Assembly: GCA_035610365.1 (NCBI GenBank)
Contig: CM069432.1
Location: 228,306,532 to 228,370,531 of the forward strand
From: Aquatica leii
Taxonomy: Eukaryota > Arthropoda > Insecta > Coleoptera > Lampyridae
Direction of reading: 5' to 3'
Length of the DNA: 64,000 nt
A program made the translations under genes and the position numbers. Below, in pieces: positions 1 to 8,563 of this stretch; the first letter of the stretch is position 1; each line of letters opens with the position of its first letter. The notes beneath the pieces were generated by a model, which saw nothing but the letters and a program-made list of their open reading frames with translations, ran no database searches and had not been told where the DNA came from.

Positions 1-1
1 C

Positions 2-658
2 CCCTGCGATCTTTTTAAATTGTTAGTAGATCCTGATACACAAGTTCATTCTATACTGCCCATCGATGATCACGTGATAATGGTTAATTGGGATAGATGT
101 GACGATGGTGTCAGACCAAATACAAAAACTAACGTGGTAATAGCTGCATATACAACCGCTCATGCACGGCTTGAGTTATATAGTTACTTGGAAAAGTTAA
201 ATAGAAGGGTGTTATATTTTGACACTGACTCTGTTATTTTTACATATAAAAAGGGCGAGTGGAAGCCGGAGACGGGGGAGTTTTTAGGACAGATGACAAA
301 CGAGATTGAAAGTTACGGTACTGGATCGTACATAAGCGAGTTTGTTACCGGCGGTCCTAAAAACTATAGTTTTAAAATACATTGCCCTGAAAATGGTACA
401 GACATAAATGTGTGTAAAGTTAAAGGCATATCGTTAAATTTTAGAAACGCATCGACGGTTAATTTTGATAAAATGCGCGAGCTAGTATGTACAAATTTAA
501 ATACTCCTATATACGTAACTAACGATCGGAAAATATCCAGGACCGCTGCGTATGAGGTTATATCGAGACCTGAGAAAAAACTGTACCGCGTTAATTATAC
601 CAAAAGACAGCGCTTAACTGATTGTTATGATACTGTGCCTTACGGTTTTAACCCTTAA
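2..658 (+). CDS. Protein-primed DNA polymerase B, C-terminal part (partial)
   Basis: C-terminal 218 residues of a family B DNA polymerase of the Polinton type, which copies the element genome from a protein primer. The frame is open to the left edge, so the true start is upstream and not visible. The palm motif C reads YFDTDSVIF at about 200-250, with the two catalytic aspartates present. The stop is TAA at 656-658. A full Polinton PolB is over 1000 residues, so only the end of the palm and thumb region is here. The gene faces the minus-strand capsid and protease genes and is separated from them by a 510-bp AT-rich spacer. No break is seen in this part. Confidence 0.93.
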   Translation, partial: PCDLFKLLVDPDTQVHSILPIDDHVIMVNWDRCDDGVRPNTKTNVVIAAYTTAHARLELYSYLEKLNRRVLYFDTDSVIFTYKKGEWKPETGEFLGQMTNEIESYGTGSYISEFVTGGPKNYSFKIHCPENGTDINVCKVKGISLNFRNASTVNFDKMRELVCTNLNTPIYVTNDRKISRTAAYEVISRPEKKLYRVNYTKRQRLTDCYDTVPYGFNP

Positions 659-1169
659 AATAAGTTTTACAAAATATGTACAGATCTGATCTTTTTTATG
701 CAACCGCATTTTGTAAATTTAAGTATTAAGTATTTTAGCGTTGTATTAAACTTTTAGAAAAATGTGTACATATTTATGTTATGTAACCATATTTTGTAAA
801 TCTTTTATATATTTGTCTGTAATTAACATTTTTATGATTTACCAGCTAGTTTTTTAAAAATACGTATATATGTATTTACTTGATTGTTTTTATGTACTAA
901 CCTTCATTTTATAAAATATTTATTCGAGTTTATCTCATTTATTAGCTTAAGTTTTAAATGTATGCGGAAGCCATTTTTATATAATTTACTAGCTTGTTTT
1001 TAGAAACAGGTATATACATATGTATTTACTAAATTGTTTATATGTACTAAATTTATTAGCTTAAGTTTTAAATGTATGTGGAAGCCATAAACAAAATAAT
1101 ATATATAGAGCTTGCTGGAAACTTTTTATTTCACCATCACCTTAAAACATATGCTGCATTCTACATAAT
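659..1169. other. AT-rich convergent spacer with a duplicated segment
   Basis: No gene is seen. This is the 3' meeting point of PolB (plus) and protease (minus). A segment at 842-974 recurs at 989-1088 with about 33 bp missing from the middle; both copies end in the same stretch running through GAAGCCAT. TTTATT near 1124-1129 is an AATAAA signal on the minus strand, well placed for the 3' end of the protease-side transcript. Confidence 0.6.
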
Positions 1170-1664
1170 TTAAATAATACAATCACTATAGGCCAAGTCG
1201 AATAAATCTGTGCTGATAAAATAAAATTTACAAAACAATTTTACAGAATCATCATTCTTAATTAAATTATTGCCAAACATGTTTAAAAATGCACACACTG
1301 ATAGATCGTTAATTCTAAAAAACAAATACATTAAGCAATAAAGTCCGCAAACATCTGAATGATAGTCTTGTAATACTTTCGAGTTGTATGTAAAACATCG
1401 TGTGTTTTTTTTTAAAAATTGCAAATGTTGTCCCTTGGGGTATCTTCCAAAACTATCAAAATATTCAGCATAACCATGACGGTCAACAAAAATGGCGACC
1501 CAATGTTCTCCTGATGATGTAGATGCAGCCGTGTTCACAATAATAGCGCTTGGCCTATTCACCTTTGTGGGTAGCATGTCCGAAGCACATACATGAAGAG
1601 AAGCAGTTTTCATCGAAGAGTTCCGTATAAGATGAAGAGCCTGTTGAAGTTGTAATGTGTTCAT
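1170..1664 (-). CDS. Adenain-like cysteine protease (virion maturation protease)
   Basis: 164 residues, in the family of the adenovirus maturation protease (C5), which all Polintons carry. It cleaves capsid precursor proteins during virion maturation. The catalytic set is complete: His54 in GEHWVAIF, Asp70 in EYFDSFG, Gln99 in VLQDYHS and Cys106 in DVCGLYC. Spacing between these matches adenain closely. The chosen start is the ATG at 1664, which keeps the conserved N-terminal part containing DMLPTK. Its first 110 nt overlap, in a different frame, the end of the 193-residue upstream gene, so it is either translated from its own transcript or by reinitiation. Intact. Confidence 0.93.
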   Translation of the reverse strand: MNTLQLQQALHLIRNSSMKTASLHVCASDMLPTKVNRPSAIIVNTAASTSSGEHWVAIFVDRHGYAEYFDSFGRYPKGQHLQFLKKNTRCFTYNSKVLQDYHSDVCGLYCLMYLFFRINDLSVCAFLNMFGNNLIKNDDSVKLFCKFYFISTDLFDLAYSDCII

Positions 1665-2136
1665 TGATGTTATTTCTTCGTGCCCAATCGTTTATCATTA
1701 ATGCATTTTCTAGGGCACACACGGGCGATTCTATGTTGTGATGCATACAACGAAATGTTGCTATGTCTTTTCTTAGTTTACGTATGGCGGGGCAACCGTC
1801 ATCCTCCAGGTCAAACACCGGTTTATTTATAAATCGTAAGAAATCTAGCTTCTGAACTCCTTTAACGTAGATGCGGTTGAAAGGTTGTAGTATGTGTGTA
1901 ATTTCACTTTTAAATTCTTCATAGGGTACATAACCGGAACTCCAGCGAAGCCCATGATGGTAGTTTTCTAAAAAACCGATTTCTTTTTTCTCAGCGTTAG
2001 ATAGGGTTGCATAATCTATAGGTGATTTTATAAGCAGTGATGTTAGATAGAGACCGTCGCTTGAAACCATTGCTATTTCCTTTGGTATAAATTTATTGTT
2101 GTGACGGTAACCCTGCACATCGACGAAGACATCCAT
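1555..2136 (-). CDS. Polinton protein of unknown function, 193 residues
   Basis: Starts at the ATG at 2136 and opens with MDVFVDVQGY. Conserved-looking features are a D-containing first strand (FVDVQG), a central VKGVQKLDFL and FDLEDDGCP, and a C..H pair (CMHHN) before an aromatic helix ending NDW. Strand-helix order and the early aspartate suggest an RNase H-like or exonuclease-like fold, but a complete acidic catalytic set cannot be shown. Proteins of this sort commonly sit beside the protease in insect Polintons. It lies 19 nt downstream of the major capsid gene, and its last 110 nt overlap the protease start in another frame. Function is not assigned. Confidence 0.75.
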   Translation of the reverse strand: MDVFVDVQGYRHNNKFIPKEIAMVSSDGLYLTSLLIKSPIDYATLSNAEKKEIGFLENYHHGLRWSSGYVPYEEFKSEITHILQPFNRIYVKGVQKLDFLRFINKPVFDLEDDGCPAIRKLRKDIATFRCMHHNIESPVCALENALMINDWARRNNINEHITTSTGSSSYTELFDENCFSSCMCFGHATHKGE

Positions 2137-2155
2137 TCTCTTCAGCTGCTTAGAA

Positions 2156-3463
2156 TCAACTACTAAAATCTACCATTACATTGCGATGTTTGTCGATTTC
2201 AATAACGTTGTCGAATTCTGCGTACACCACGCAATTTACAGTTTCAGTCAAAGCGTCTTCAAAACCCACTTCAATACGCAAGGAACCGTTCTTTACAAGA
2301 TTCCAATGCGTGTTAGAATTTGCTGACAAATCAGGAGTTAAATCAAAAGCCATTAAGCAGTACCCATTAGGGTAATCTTCTCGTGAAATACCATTTCCAT
2401 CGTTTAAAAAGTGTATACCTGTCCCTGAGAATAATGTGTTGTACGCCCGTACATAAGTCGATTTTGTAAAGTCTGGTTGTAAGGGTTTTGAAGGTATCTG
2501 CTGTCCGTCAATGTATAAAGACACGTAATTTAACTTGTAATGTTGAAAATTATAAGGATTGCTGTTGTAATCACCATTAAAAGCTCTATTTGACACAAAA
2601 CCAATAATACATCTCTTCGGTAGCTGTCCCAAGAAAACGTTATCTAATGATTTCCTCTGCACACCAGCTGGAATAGTTAAAACTTTAACATCTGCTTTGG
2701 TTATAGGGTATTTTGCAGATGTGGTTTCCATGGTTTTAGCATGTGCTAGTAATATTGTTGGATTAATTCTCATTCGTCGAACTAACAAACTAACATCCAT
2801 TATTTTAACTTTATACGTAGAACCTTGGGTAGCCATTAAGCTAAACGAGTCTCTTGACCGCACAAATCTGATTTTCATCTCAACACCATTAACAATGAGT
2901 TTTTCCTGATTAAACAAATCCGCGTGTACGTGACCCATCATCTCAACTTGTTTACTGTTTTTAGTCAGGTTTTTTCGACTAACACATCCTTGGTTTTCTT
3001 GAACACTTTCCATTTTTCCAGGTGTATCGTTATACCATAAAGTGCATGTAAGATGTGATTTTTTTGCTTCTTTCCCATAGTTTAATAGAGTTTCAATATA
3101 TGCACGGTAAGCGTAAGTATTATTTGGTGGCGATACAAGCTTTTGATTTAAATAAACTTCTACTTGTGAGAATAATGAGTGCATCCAGTTATTCACAGGA
3201 CCCACTTCATCGGTTTCGGTTAACACCATGTCGTCTTGTTTAACAATTTTAGCAGATAAGTATAACATTGTCTGGCTTGTGTCCAAATAATCACCCCCAT
3301 TTCCAGGCACAACAAATTCTATAGGTGCATCATCTGTTAGCGAAGAAAGTGGTTTGTAAAAAATCCATTCGCCGTTTTCGATGCTTGTCTGCGTTGATGG
3401 AAGAGCGAATAAGTCTAATTCCGATTTAATGCATTCGCACGAATGAGCATGTAGAAAAGCCAT
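2156..3463 (-). CDS. Major capsid protein, double jelly-roll (F54H12.2-like, PY type)
   Basis: 435 residues. It resembles the large Polinton protein often annotated in insects as F54H12.2-like, which is the double jelly-roll major capsid protein (formerly PY). Recognisable stretches are the N-terminal DLFALPSTQTSIENG, the strand VVPGNGGDYLDTSQT near residue 52, and NNWMHSLFSQVEVYLNQ near residue 91. The second half carries MRINPTILLAHAK and a YVSLYIDGQQIPSKPL strand pair. It lies 2 nt after the 142-residue protein and 19 nt before the 193-residue gene. No frameshift or stop, so it could still form a trimeric hexon-like capsomer. The family call is from recognised sequence pattern, not a search. 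Confidence 0.88.
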   Translation of the reverse strand: MAFLHAHSCECIKSELDLFALPSTQTSIENGEWIFYKPLSSLTDDAPIEFVVPGNGGDYLDTSQTMLYLSAKIVKQDDMVLTETDEVGPVNNWMHSLFSQVEVYLNQKLVSPPNNTYAYRAYIETLLNYGKEAKKSHLTCTLWYNDTPGKMESVQENQGCVSRKNLTKNSKQVEMMGHVHADLFNQEKLIVNGVEMKIRFVRSRDSFSLMATQGSTYKVKIMDVSLLVRRMRINPTILLAHAKTMETTSAKYPITKADVKVLTIPAGVQRKSLDNVFLGQLPKRCIIGFVSNRAFNGDYNSNPYNFQHYKLNYVSLYIDGQQIPSKPLQPDFTKSTYVRAYNTLFSGTGIHFLNDGNGISREDYPNGYCLMAFDLTPDLSANSNTHWNLVKNGSLRIEVGFEDALTETVNCVVYAEFDNVIEIDKHRNVMVDFSS

Positions 3464-3465
3464 TT

Positions 3466-3894
3466 TTACTTAGAAAATATATCGTTGTAAGTTATTTTTC
3501 TTTTTGATGCTTTTGCTGTTTTCCTAGCACTACTTTGAACCAACTGACGTGTTCGATTTAACTTTAGCTTTTTATATCCTGAACCTTCCATTAATTTGTC
3601 AATTTTACCGTCAGCTTTGCGTTTAAGATTTTGACCACCTTCGCGCACTCGGTTTTGAAACGACTCTTTTAACGGATGATTTTCTATAACGTCACCAAGA
3701 ATATTACTTCCCGTTCTCAAAACTTCTTTTCCTACAGCTTGAGCCCCCGATTTAAATAAGGGTATGATGCTTCGAAATATACCACCCAGCCAGCTACCGA
3801 TTCCATGACCTCTTTGATACGGAGCCCCTCTATAGATGGCGCCAATACCACGCCCCGCCTGATTCATATAATACTGCTGGTAAGGACAACTCAT
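3466..3894 (-). CDS. Basic virion-associated protein, 142 residues (pVI/core-like)
   Basis: Starts MSCPYQQYYMNQ and is followed by glycine-rich GRGIGAIYRG and GHGIGSWLGG segments. Next comes a hydrophobic or amphipathic helix (IFRSIIPLFK) near residue 40, and then a strongly basic C-terminal half with KRK, KKLKLNR and SKRK clusters. Proteins of this design occur between the capsid genes of insect Polintons. By layout they resemble adenovirus minor or core proteins that carry membrane-active or DNA-binding segments, but that role is inference. It is 1 nt after the penton gene and 2 nt before the major capsid gene, which supports a virion role. Intact. Confidence 0.78.
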   Translation of the reverse strand: MSCPYQQYYMNQAGRGIGAIYRGAPYQRGHGIGSWLGGIFRSIIPLFKSGAQAVGKEVLRTGSNILGDVIENHPLKESFQNRVREGGQNLKRKADGKIDKLMEGSGYKKLKLNRTRQLVQSSARKTAKASKRKITYNDIFSK

Positions 3895-3895
3895 T

Positions 3896-4744
3896 TTAAT
3901 TAATTCGTTTAAAATGTAGCTTTAAATTCAAGGTTCCAAACTCGAATGGCATCGGAGTCCCTGTTTCAGTCCTTATATTTACTTCGAGATTTTCAAACTC
4001 TTTCCTCATCACAGGAATGTAGTGCACAGGTGAAAACACAACATCTTTATGACATCCATAATTATAACCATCCGCACTAATATTAGAAATTCGTAATAAT
4101 GGTGATAAACTATCCCCCACAAGCTGTGGTTCTACTAAGTCACAGTAAATAAACATTTGAGATGGAATGCCACTCCATATGTTCGACGGATGTGTAGAAA
4201 ATGAGATTGTGGAAGGCGACATATTAAGCAATGCATCATCATCAGGAACATATCCTAATTGAAGTGCCAATCTTTTAGAAAATCCCAATTGTGTAAGAGC
4301 CGTGTTTACTTTAACAGATATGCGTTTTGTAATACTACTGTATTTAAAGTGACATAATTTTAAAATTAATTCGTTGTTATTCATTTCATTAACGATTTCT
4401 TCTATAGATTCGTAATTACCAGAGGATATTTTTAAAACATACCATCCGTCAGAAGAATAAGTAATCTGATCTGGATCTTCGAGGAAATATTCTGCTGCTT
4501 TTTCTAATATTTTATCCACATCTGTTTCTAACCGAGGCGGTTCTATTCTATAATACAGTAAATTTTCACCTTCACTCACACTTAGCAATGAGCAAGGATA
4601 TTGAATCTCTGATACTCCTACAACCCAATCACCGGTTAATTTCACTCGTCGGGGTAGCTGAGTAATAAAGCTGGTAGTTGTATTAGAAGGAAAATAGTTC
4701 ATAGAACTATTACTTAATAATGTCAAATAAAATTCGGCGTTCAT
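3896..4744 (-). CDS. Minor capsid (penton-like, PX) protein
   Basis: 282 residues, beginning MNAEFYLTLLSNSSMNYFPS. The early FITQLPRRVKLTGDWVVGVS followed by EIQYPCSLLSV is the hallmark start of Polinton PX, the single jelly-roll vertex protein. The rest is beta-rich with a FEFGTLNLKLHFKR end. Its ATG shares four bases (ATGA) with the integrase stop, so the two are translationally adjacent. It is upstream of the basic 142-residue protein and the major capsid gene, forming a capsid block. Open throughout. Confidence 0.85.
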   Translation of the reverse strand: MNAEFYLTLLSNSSMNYFPSNTTTSFITQLPRRVKLTGDWVVGVSEIQYPCSLLSVSEGENLLYYRIEPPRLETDVDKILEKAAEYFLEDPDQITYSSDGWYVLKISSGNYESIEEIVNEMNNNELILKLCHFKYSSITKRISVKVNTALTQLGFSKRLALQLGYVPDDDALLNMSPSTISFSTHPSNIWSGIPSQMFIYCDLVEPQLVGDSLSPLLRISNISADGYNYGCHKDVVFSPVHYIPVMRKEFENLEVNIRTETGTPMPFEFGTLNLKLHFKRIN

Positions 4745-5796
4745 ATTTTCTGTAATTCATCTGCTGGAATCCAACTGTTAAATTTTGCTCCGTAACCGTG
4801 CCACTTGACTAGATATTGCTTGTTTTTTCCTTGCCCTTTTTCTTTCAAGACCTGATCGACTTTGAATAATGTGTTGTTATCAATTGAAACACGTTGCAAC
4901 TCTGGTTCGTAAAATGTACCTTCGATAGGCTCGTCTTGCAAATCAACAAGTCTATAAACCGGTGGCTTCCGCTTTATAACCTCAGTAATTTTAAATACTT
5001 CCTCGCTCCAGTTAGCAGTATATCCTTTCTCAAAGACTTGTTTAGCTCTACTCACTCTAACATATTGATCCACCTTATATTTAGGTAACCGTTGTTCACC
5101 AACACCTTTCTCGTACAGATTATGCCACACTTGTAAAATGTTACTTTCGTTTACATCGTTAGGCTTCATTTTTATGCTTCGATGATATCGATTGTTGTAT
5201 GATGTCACTAAATCTGTTAAAACGTCTATATAACGGTACGTGTTTGAAAATGTAAAATAACGCCACATTCTAGTTTTTAGCGTTCGATTAAATCTTTCAA
5301 TTACTGCTGCTTTTACATCTGGATTATTGGTAACATAGAAATTAATGTCATGTTCTTTAAAAAACCTTTGCACTAACTCCGCAACAAACTCTTTTACCTT
5401 ATCTGTTTGAATATTTATAGGTGTATTATTATATTCTCTGAAAATTTCGGAAAACGCAGCTACTATATTTTTAGCTGTCTTTAATTTAACAGGTTTCGCC
5501 CAGGCTTTTTTACTAAACACATCGATCACTGTTAATATAAAGTTGTTATCATCGTTATATTTACGTAAAGCACGCATATCACATAAATCGGCTTGCCACA
5601 ATTCGTCTATGTTACTCACAATGTATTTATTTCTTGGAAAACTTTTTCTAATTGGTTTGTGAATTGTGTAAGCAGATTGTTTTTCTAACCATTGCTTGAT
5701 ACTGTTACGATTATGATGATCCTTTAACGATTGAAACAACGACTCTGCACCTGCAAAACCACTATCATGAGCAGGATTGTAGTAAATGACGTCCAT
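4741..5796 (-). CDS. Retroviral-type DDE integrase with C-terminal chromodomain
   Basis: 351 residues from the ATG at 5796. An upstream TTG frame extension is ignored because that ATG overlaps the previous stop as TAATG. The catalytic triad is present: Asp70 in WQADLCDM, Asp132 in IQTDKVKEF and Glu167 in AVIERFNRT, with 34 residues between the last two. After the RVE core comes a C-terminal SH3-like part. A chromodomain follows at about residues 304-351, with KNKQYLVKWHGYG and FNSWIPADEL. Chromodomains on integrases are known to steer insertion toward marked chromatin. Joins both ends of the element into host DNA, giving 6-bp target duplications in this family. Intact. Confidence 0.95.
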   Translation of the reverse strand: MDVIYYNPAHDSGFAGAESLFQSLKDHHNRNSIKQWLEKQSAYTIHKPIRKSFPRNKYIVSNIDELWQADLCDMRALRKYNDDNNFILTVIDVFSKKAWAKPVKLKTAKNIVAAFSEIFREYNNTPINIQTDKVKEFVAELVQRFFKEHDINFYVTNNPDVKAAVIERFNRTLKTRMWRYFTFSNTYRYIDVLTDLVTSYNNRYHRSIKMKPNDVNESNILQVWHNLYEKGVGEQRLPKYKVDQYVRVSRAKQVFEKGYTANWSEEVFKITEVIKRKPPVYRLVDLQDEPIEGTFYEPELQRVSIDNNTLFKVDQVLKEKGQGKNKQYLVKWHGYGAKFNSWIPADELQKI

Positions 5797-6491
5797 TATA
5801 ACTTGAATGACTCCCAATCCAGAATTCGCGATGTAGATTTATGTTTGCTTTGTCCCCGTGTAAACCTTTTATTTTCAATTTTAGACGATGTCATTTCATC
5901 ATCTCCATCGTAGTTTAGCTTTCCTTTAACTACAGGTTCTGATACTAAGCCTGGTGCCTGAATGTTGCGCCTATTTAAATTTCCTATCAACTCGGTTGGA
6001 AAATTCACGCTCTTCATATACGATGCCAAATGACGCCAACCTACAGGATTTGTGTTTTTACGCGGTCTAATCGCGTCATGAACCAGATCAATAATATTTG
6101 ATAAAGGAAGTACCTCACCTTTTATTGATACTGTTCCATTTCTATCCCATATTACGTCACCCGATGCTGTTAATATGCGTATAAAGTTTTCAGCTTTTTT
6201 CTTGTACGTGGTTGGTAATGTATCGATTATATCTGTGTTTGAAAGCATCGTGGATTTCCCGTCTTCAATTGGTATACTAACTGGCTGTCGTACTTCACCC
6301 GCAAAATGTAAATACCTTTGAAGAATTTGGTTATATTTATTCCACTTATCGTGATCTGATAACTGCGATTCTAGAACAGTATGCATCTCACTGTCCAACT
6401 GTGATAGGACATTATTCTGTGTAGTTTCCGACGATTTTAAACGCTGGACGAATTCTGAAGGAACAATAACCATTTTTTTAGTGTGTTCCAT
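5796..6491 (-). CDS. Conserved Polinton protein of unknown function, 231 residues
   Basis: Starts MEHTKKMVIVPSEFV. An N-terminal helical, coiled-coil-like part (LSDHDKWNKYNQILQRYL, about residues 50-67) precedes a compact middle with IIDTLPTTYKKKAENFIRIL. Then comes a turn-rich SGDVIWDRNGTVSIKGEVLP and a final helical block with NPVGWRHLASYM. The C-terminal tail is charged and basic. Proteins with this IWD-x-NG and GWRHL pattern accompany integrase and ATPase in insect Polintons. No enzyme motif is visible. Its stop overlaps the integrase ATG by one base (TAATG), so coupled translation is likely. Open throughout. Confidence 0.75.
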   Translation of the reverse strand: MEHTKKMVIVPSEFVQRLKSSETTQNNVLSQLDSEMHTVLESQLSDHDKWNKYNQILQRYLHFAGEVRQPVSIPIEDGKSTMLSNTDIIDTLPTTYKKKAENFIRILTASGDVIWDRNGTVSIKGEVLPLSNIIDLVHDAIRPRKNTNPVGWRHLASYMKSVNFPTELIGNLNRRNIQAPGLVSEPVVKGKLNYDGDDEMTSSKIENKRFTRGQSKHKSTSRILDWESFKL

Positions 6492-6517
6492 TTTCCATAT
6501 GTCTTTTACTAAACCAC

Positions 6518-6847
6518 CTAATTAAAAATACTCCCCAGCACACTGTTTATTAACGGCGCTAAAAGAAATGGTAGAAACGCTCCTCCTCGCTGTACTAATA
6601 GTTGTTTTTTCTTTTTGATAGATTCACCGCGTTTAACTAATCTTCTTAACGTGTTCCTATGGCGACTGAGTCGAGCTTTCTGGTTACTCGATAAAGAAAC
6701 CTTTCCTTTTAAAGTGTTATAAATGCATTCACAAATACAATGTATTTCCTTATCATTTGCACATTTAAGTAAAGCGCAACGTTGTTTAGAACCTAGCTTT
6801 GTTAATGCACGCAGCAGCTCTGAATGTTTATTAACTGTTGAAGGCAT
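6518..6847 (-). CDS. Small Polinton protein with basic centre and hydrophobic tail, 109 residues
   Basis: MPSTVNKHSELLRALTKLG opens a helical N-terminal half with cysteines (CALLKC, CICECIY). The central stretch is very basic (KARLSRHRNTLRRLVKRG, then KKKKQ). The protein ends in QRGGAFLPFLLAPLINSVLG, a hydrophobic membrane-like segment. Small basic proteins with such tails are regular members of Polinton and adintovirus gene sets, and a virion role is plausible but not shown. The ATG overlaps the ATPase stop as TAATG. Intact. Confidence 0.72.
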   Translation of the reverse strand: MPSTVNKHSELLRALTKLGSKQRCALLKCANDKEIHCICECIYNTLKGKVSLSSNQKARLSRHRNTLRRLVKRGESIKKKKQLLVQRGGAFLPFLLAPLINSVLGSIFN

Positions 6848-7512
6848 TACGACTGAATAATGTTAAATTTGTCTGTAGATGGGTATTTAAACCCTTTCTT
6901 TGGTATGTAGATGCAGCATGCGCCATTTTCATCAAAAATTGATGTTCTGTAACGAAGAATATCAGGCGTATCTTGTTTTAAATCCATTATCATATAACCA
7001 TGAGGTTTAGATGTTGCATCGGTATAGGCTTCTTCTAAAAATTTTGTATTTTCAGGACATATTTGCCTAGTCAGATGTTTGATTTGGGCTTTATCGCGAG
7101 GATTTTTAAATAAAATAATGTAATGAGCGTTTAATGATATGTCTCTCTGACCCCTTCCTTGATGGAATATGTTCTGAGTCAAAAAAAACACGCTTAAATT
7201 GCGATGATGACAGCCCTTGGTGAATATGTCCACTACCGATCCATTAGTCTCACGCATTAAATCATCAATTATAATTAACACAGGTTTTGCTCCATCAAAC
7301 ATATCCACGGTAGGTAAACCATGATTAAATTCTACTACGGGATTCAAATTTTTATACAACGGCTGCCATTCATCGTAACACCACACTACTTTATCAAACT
7401 GAACATTGCATATGTTAACCTTTTTTAAAAAATTTACAACGAAGCAGGATTTTCCACAACCCGAAGGTCCAGCTATAATAGCTGAAAAAGGATGTTGGAA
7501 TTGATGCTGCAT
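6847..7512 (-). CDS. FtsK/HerA-type genome-packaging ATPase
   Basis: 221 residues from the ATG at 7512; the frame runs further up through a TTG that is unlikely to be used. Walker A is GPSGCGKS (residues 15-22). Walker B is KPVLIIIDDLM with Asp83-Asp84. After this, FFLTQNIFHQGRGQRDISLN is the sensor/arginine-finger region typical of the A32-like packaging ATPases of Polintons, virophages and large DNA viruses. It would drive the genome into the preformed capsid. Its stop shares one base with the start of the 109-residue gene. No disabling change seen. Confidence 0.93.
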   Translation of the reverse strand: MQHQFQHPFSAIIAGPSGCGKSCFVVNFLKKVNICNVQFDKVVWCYDEWQPLYKNLNPVVEFNHGLPTVDMFDGAKPVLIIIDDLMRETNGSVVDIFTKGCHHRNLSVFFLTQNIFHQGRGQRDISLNAHYIILFKNPRDKAQIKHLTRQICPENTKFLEEAYTDATSKPHGYMIMDLKQDTPDILRYRTSIFDENGACCIYIPKKGFKYPSTDKFNIIQS

Positions 7513-7624
7513 TCTAGATGTTCTAAGCAAAACTAAATAAACATAATTACGCTTCGTTTTAATATAGAATCTATTTTATTATTATAAGATTAAGAATAAC
7601 AATGGTAAATAGTACAAAACTAAG

Positions 7625-8160
7625 CTACAGAGGTGCCGTATCTTGTTTGTATATAGAAATGTAGCTATTAACATAGTTAACTACAAAATTATTAAACTTA
7701 AAATAAAGTTCATGTAAAATATGATCATTACTATACTTAGGTTTATTTAAAGTATCCATAATGGCCGTTTCCGCATCACTATGTTCATCCTCTAATACTT
7801 CAAACACGTCATCGCCGAAAGCATCCAAATCGCATTTATACACACTGATAACATTTAATTTTTTTACTATAAAATCACTCATTTTAAGTAAATTGTTCAA
7901 ACTTTGATGCATAATAAACAATTCAAAAGGTGAACCTGTATCGCTACCACTTCGACCGCCCCAACTTTGCTGCGTAAATTTACACATTCCACATCCCTGT
8001 ATGAGAGACACTTTGTAATTTCCAAAATTTGTAATAATAAAAATGTATGAATGTTTTTGCATTGATGTTAAATACTTACAGGCTTAAAAGATGCAAACTT
8101 TTTCATACTCCTTTTCATTACACCTTGATTGCGGTGTTTATTATCCATATGTAAACTCAT
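7625..8160 (-). CDS. Spliced small Polinton gene, unknown function (two exons)
   Basis: A plain ORF at 7625-8062 starts with a hydrophobic piece that I read as intron. A better model joins exon 1 at 8080-8160 (ATG at 8160; 27 codons, basic, with VMKRSMKKF) to exon 2 at 7625-7996. The 83-nt intron starts GTAAGTATTT and ends CTCTCATACAG. Phase is kept, giving 150 residues. Exon 2 begins GCGMCKFTQQSWGG and ends in an acidic then helical region. No known domain is recognised; the CxxC near the junction might bind metal. Its ATG shares ATGA with the stop of the gene upstream, the same compact style as the capsid genes. Splicing is inferred from signals only. Confidence 0.5.
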
Positions 8161-8412
8161 TTGTTATGATACTTTAGTTTAAAATGCTGAAGAGTTAGTG
8201 CACTTACAGATATCGTGGCATGACTTATACGGCTTAATAAACGCACATCCCTTCCTTCATCTGTGTACGTCATACAGAACCCTTGTTTTATCTTGTTCAA
8301 ACCTGCAGATATTTTTCTTGAAATTTAAATTCTGTTTTCATATTTAAAGTTACCTACCATGTATTAAAACTCTTTGCTTTATCTGAAAAGATTTGGTCTT
8401 TTGGGTTATCAT
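8157..8412 (-). CDS. Possible spliced micro-gene of the Polinton, 66 residues
   Basis: Exon 1 at 8358-8412 (ATG at 8412, ends after CATG) and exon 2 at 8157-8302 are separated by a 55-nt stretch starting GTAGGTAACT and ending ATATCTGCAG. Joined length is 201 nt, in phase, with no internal stop. The second exon contains a hydrophilic GFCMTYTDEGRDVRLLSR segment that looks coding. The stop TGA overlaps the next gene's ATG as ATGA. No family is recognised. A later GTAAGTGC at 8179-8186 could be an alternative donor. Low confidence because no transcript evidence is available. Confidence 0.33.
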
Positions 8413-8563
8413 TATTCATTCACGCACCGATTTGTATATCCATGTTCAATTGTAACATCCGTTTCAAAGTTGAATAAAACAAAATTCGTTATAAATTAGA
8501 AGATATTTTGCATACACATTATTGAGCACATATACAAAGAACGGTATTCATAATTCCATTGTA

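Noticed and set aside
2181-3243. Plus-strand ORFs opposite the major capsid gene
   Set aside because: Shadows of a strongly coding minus-strand frame.
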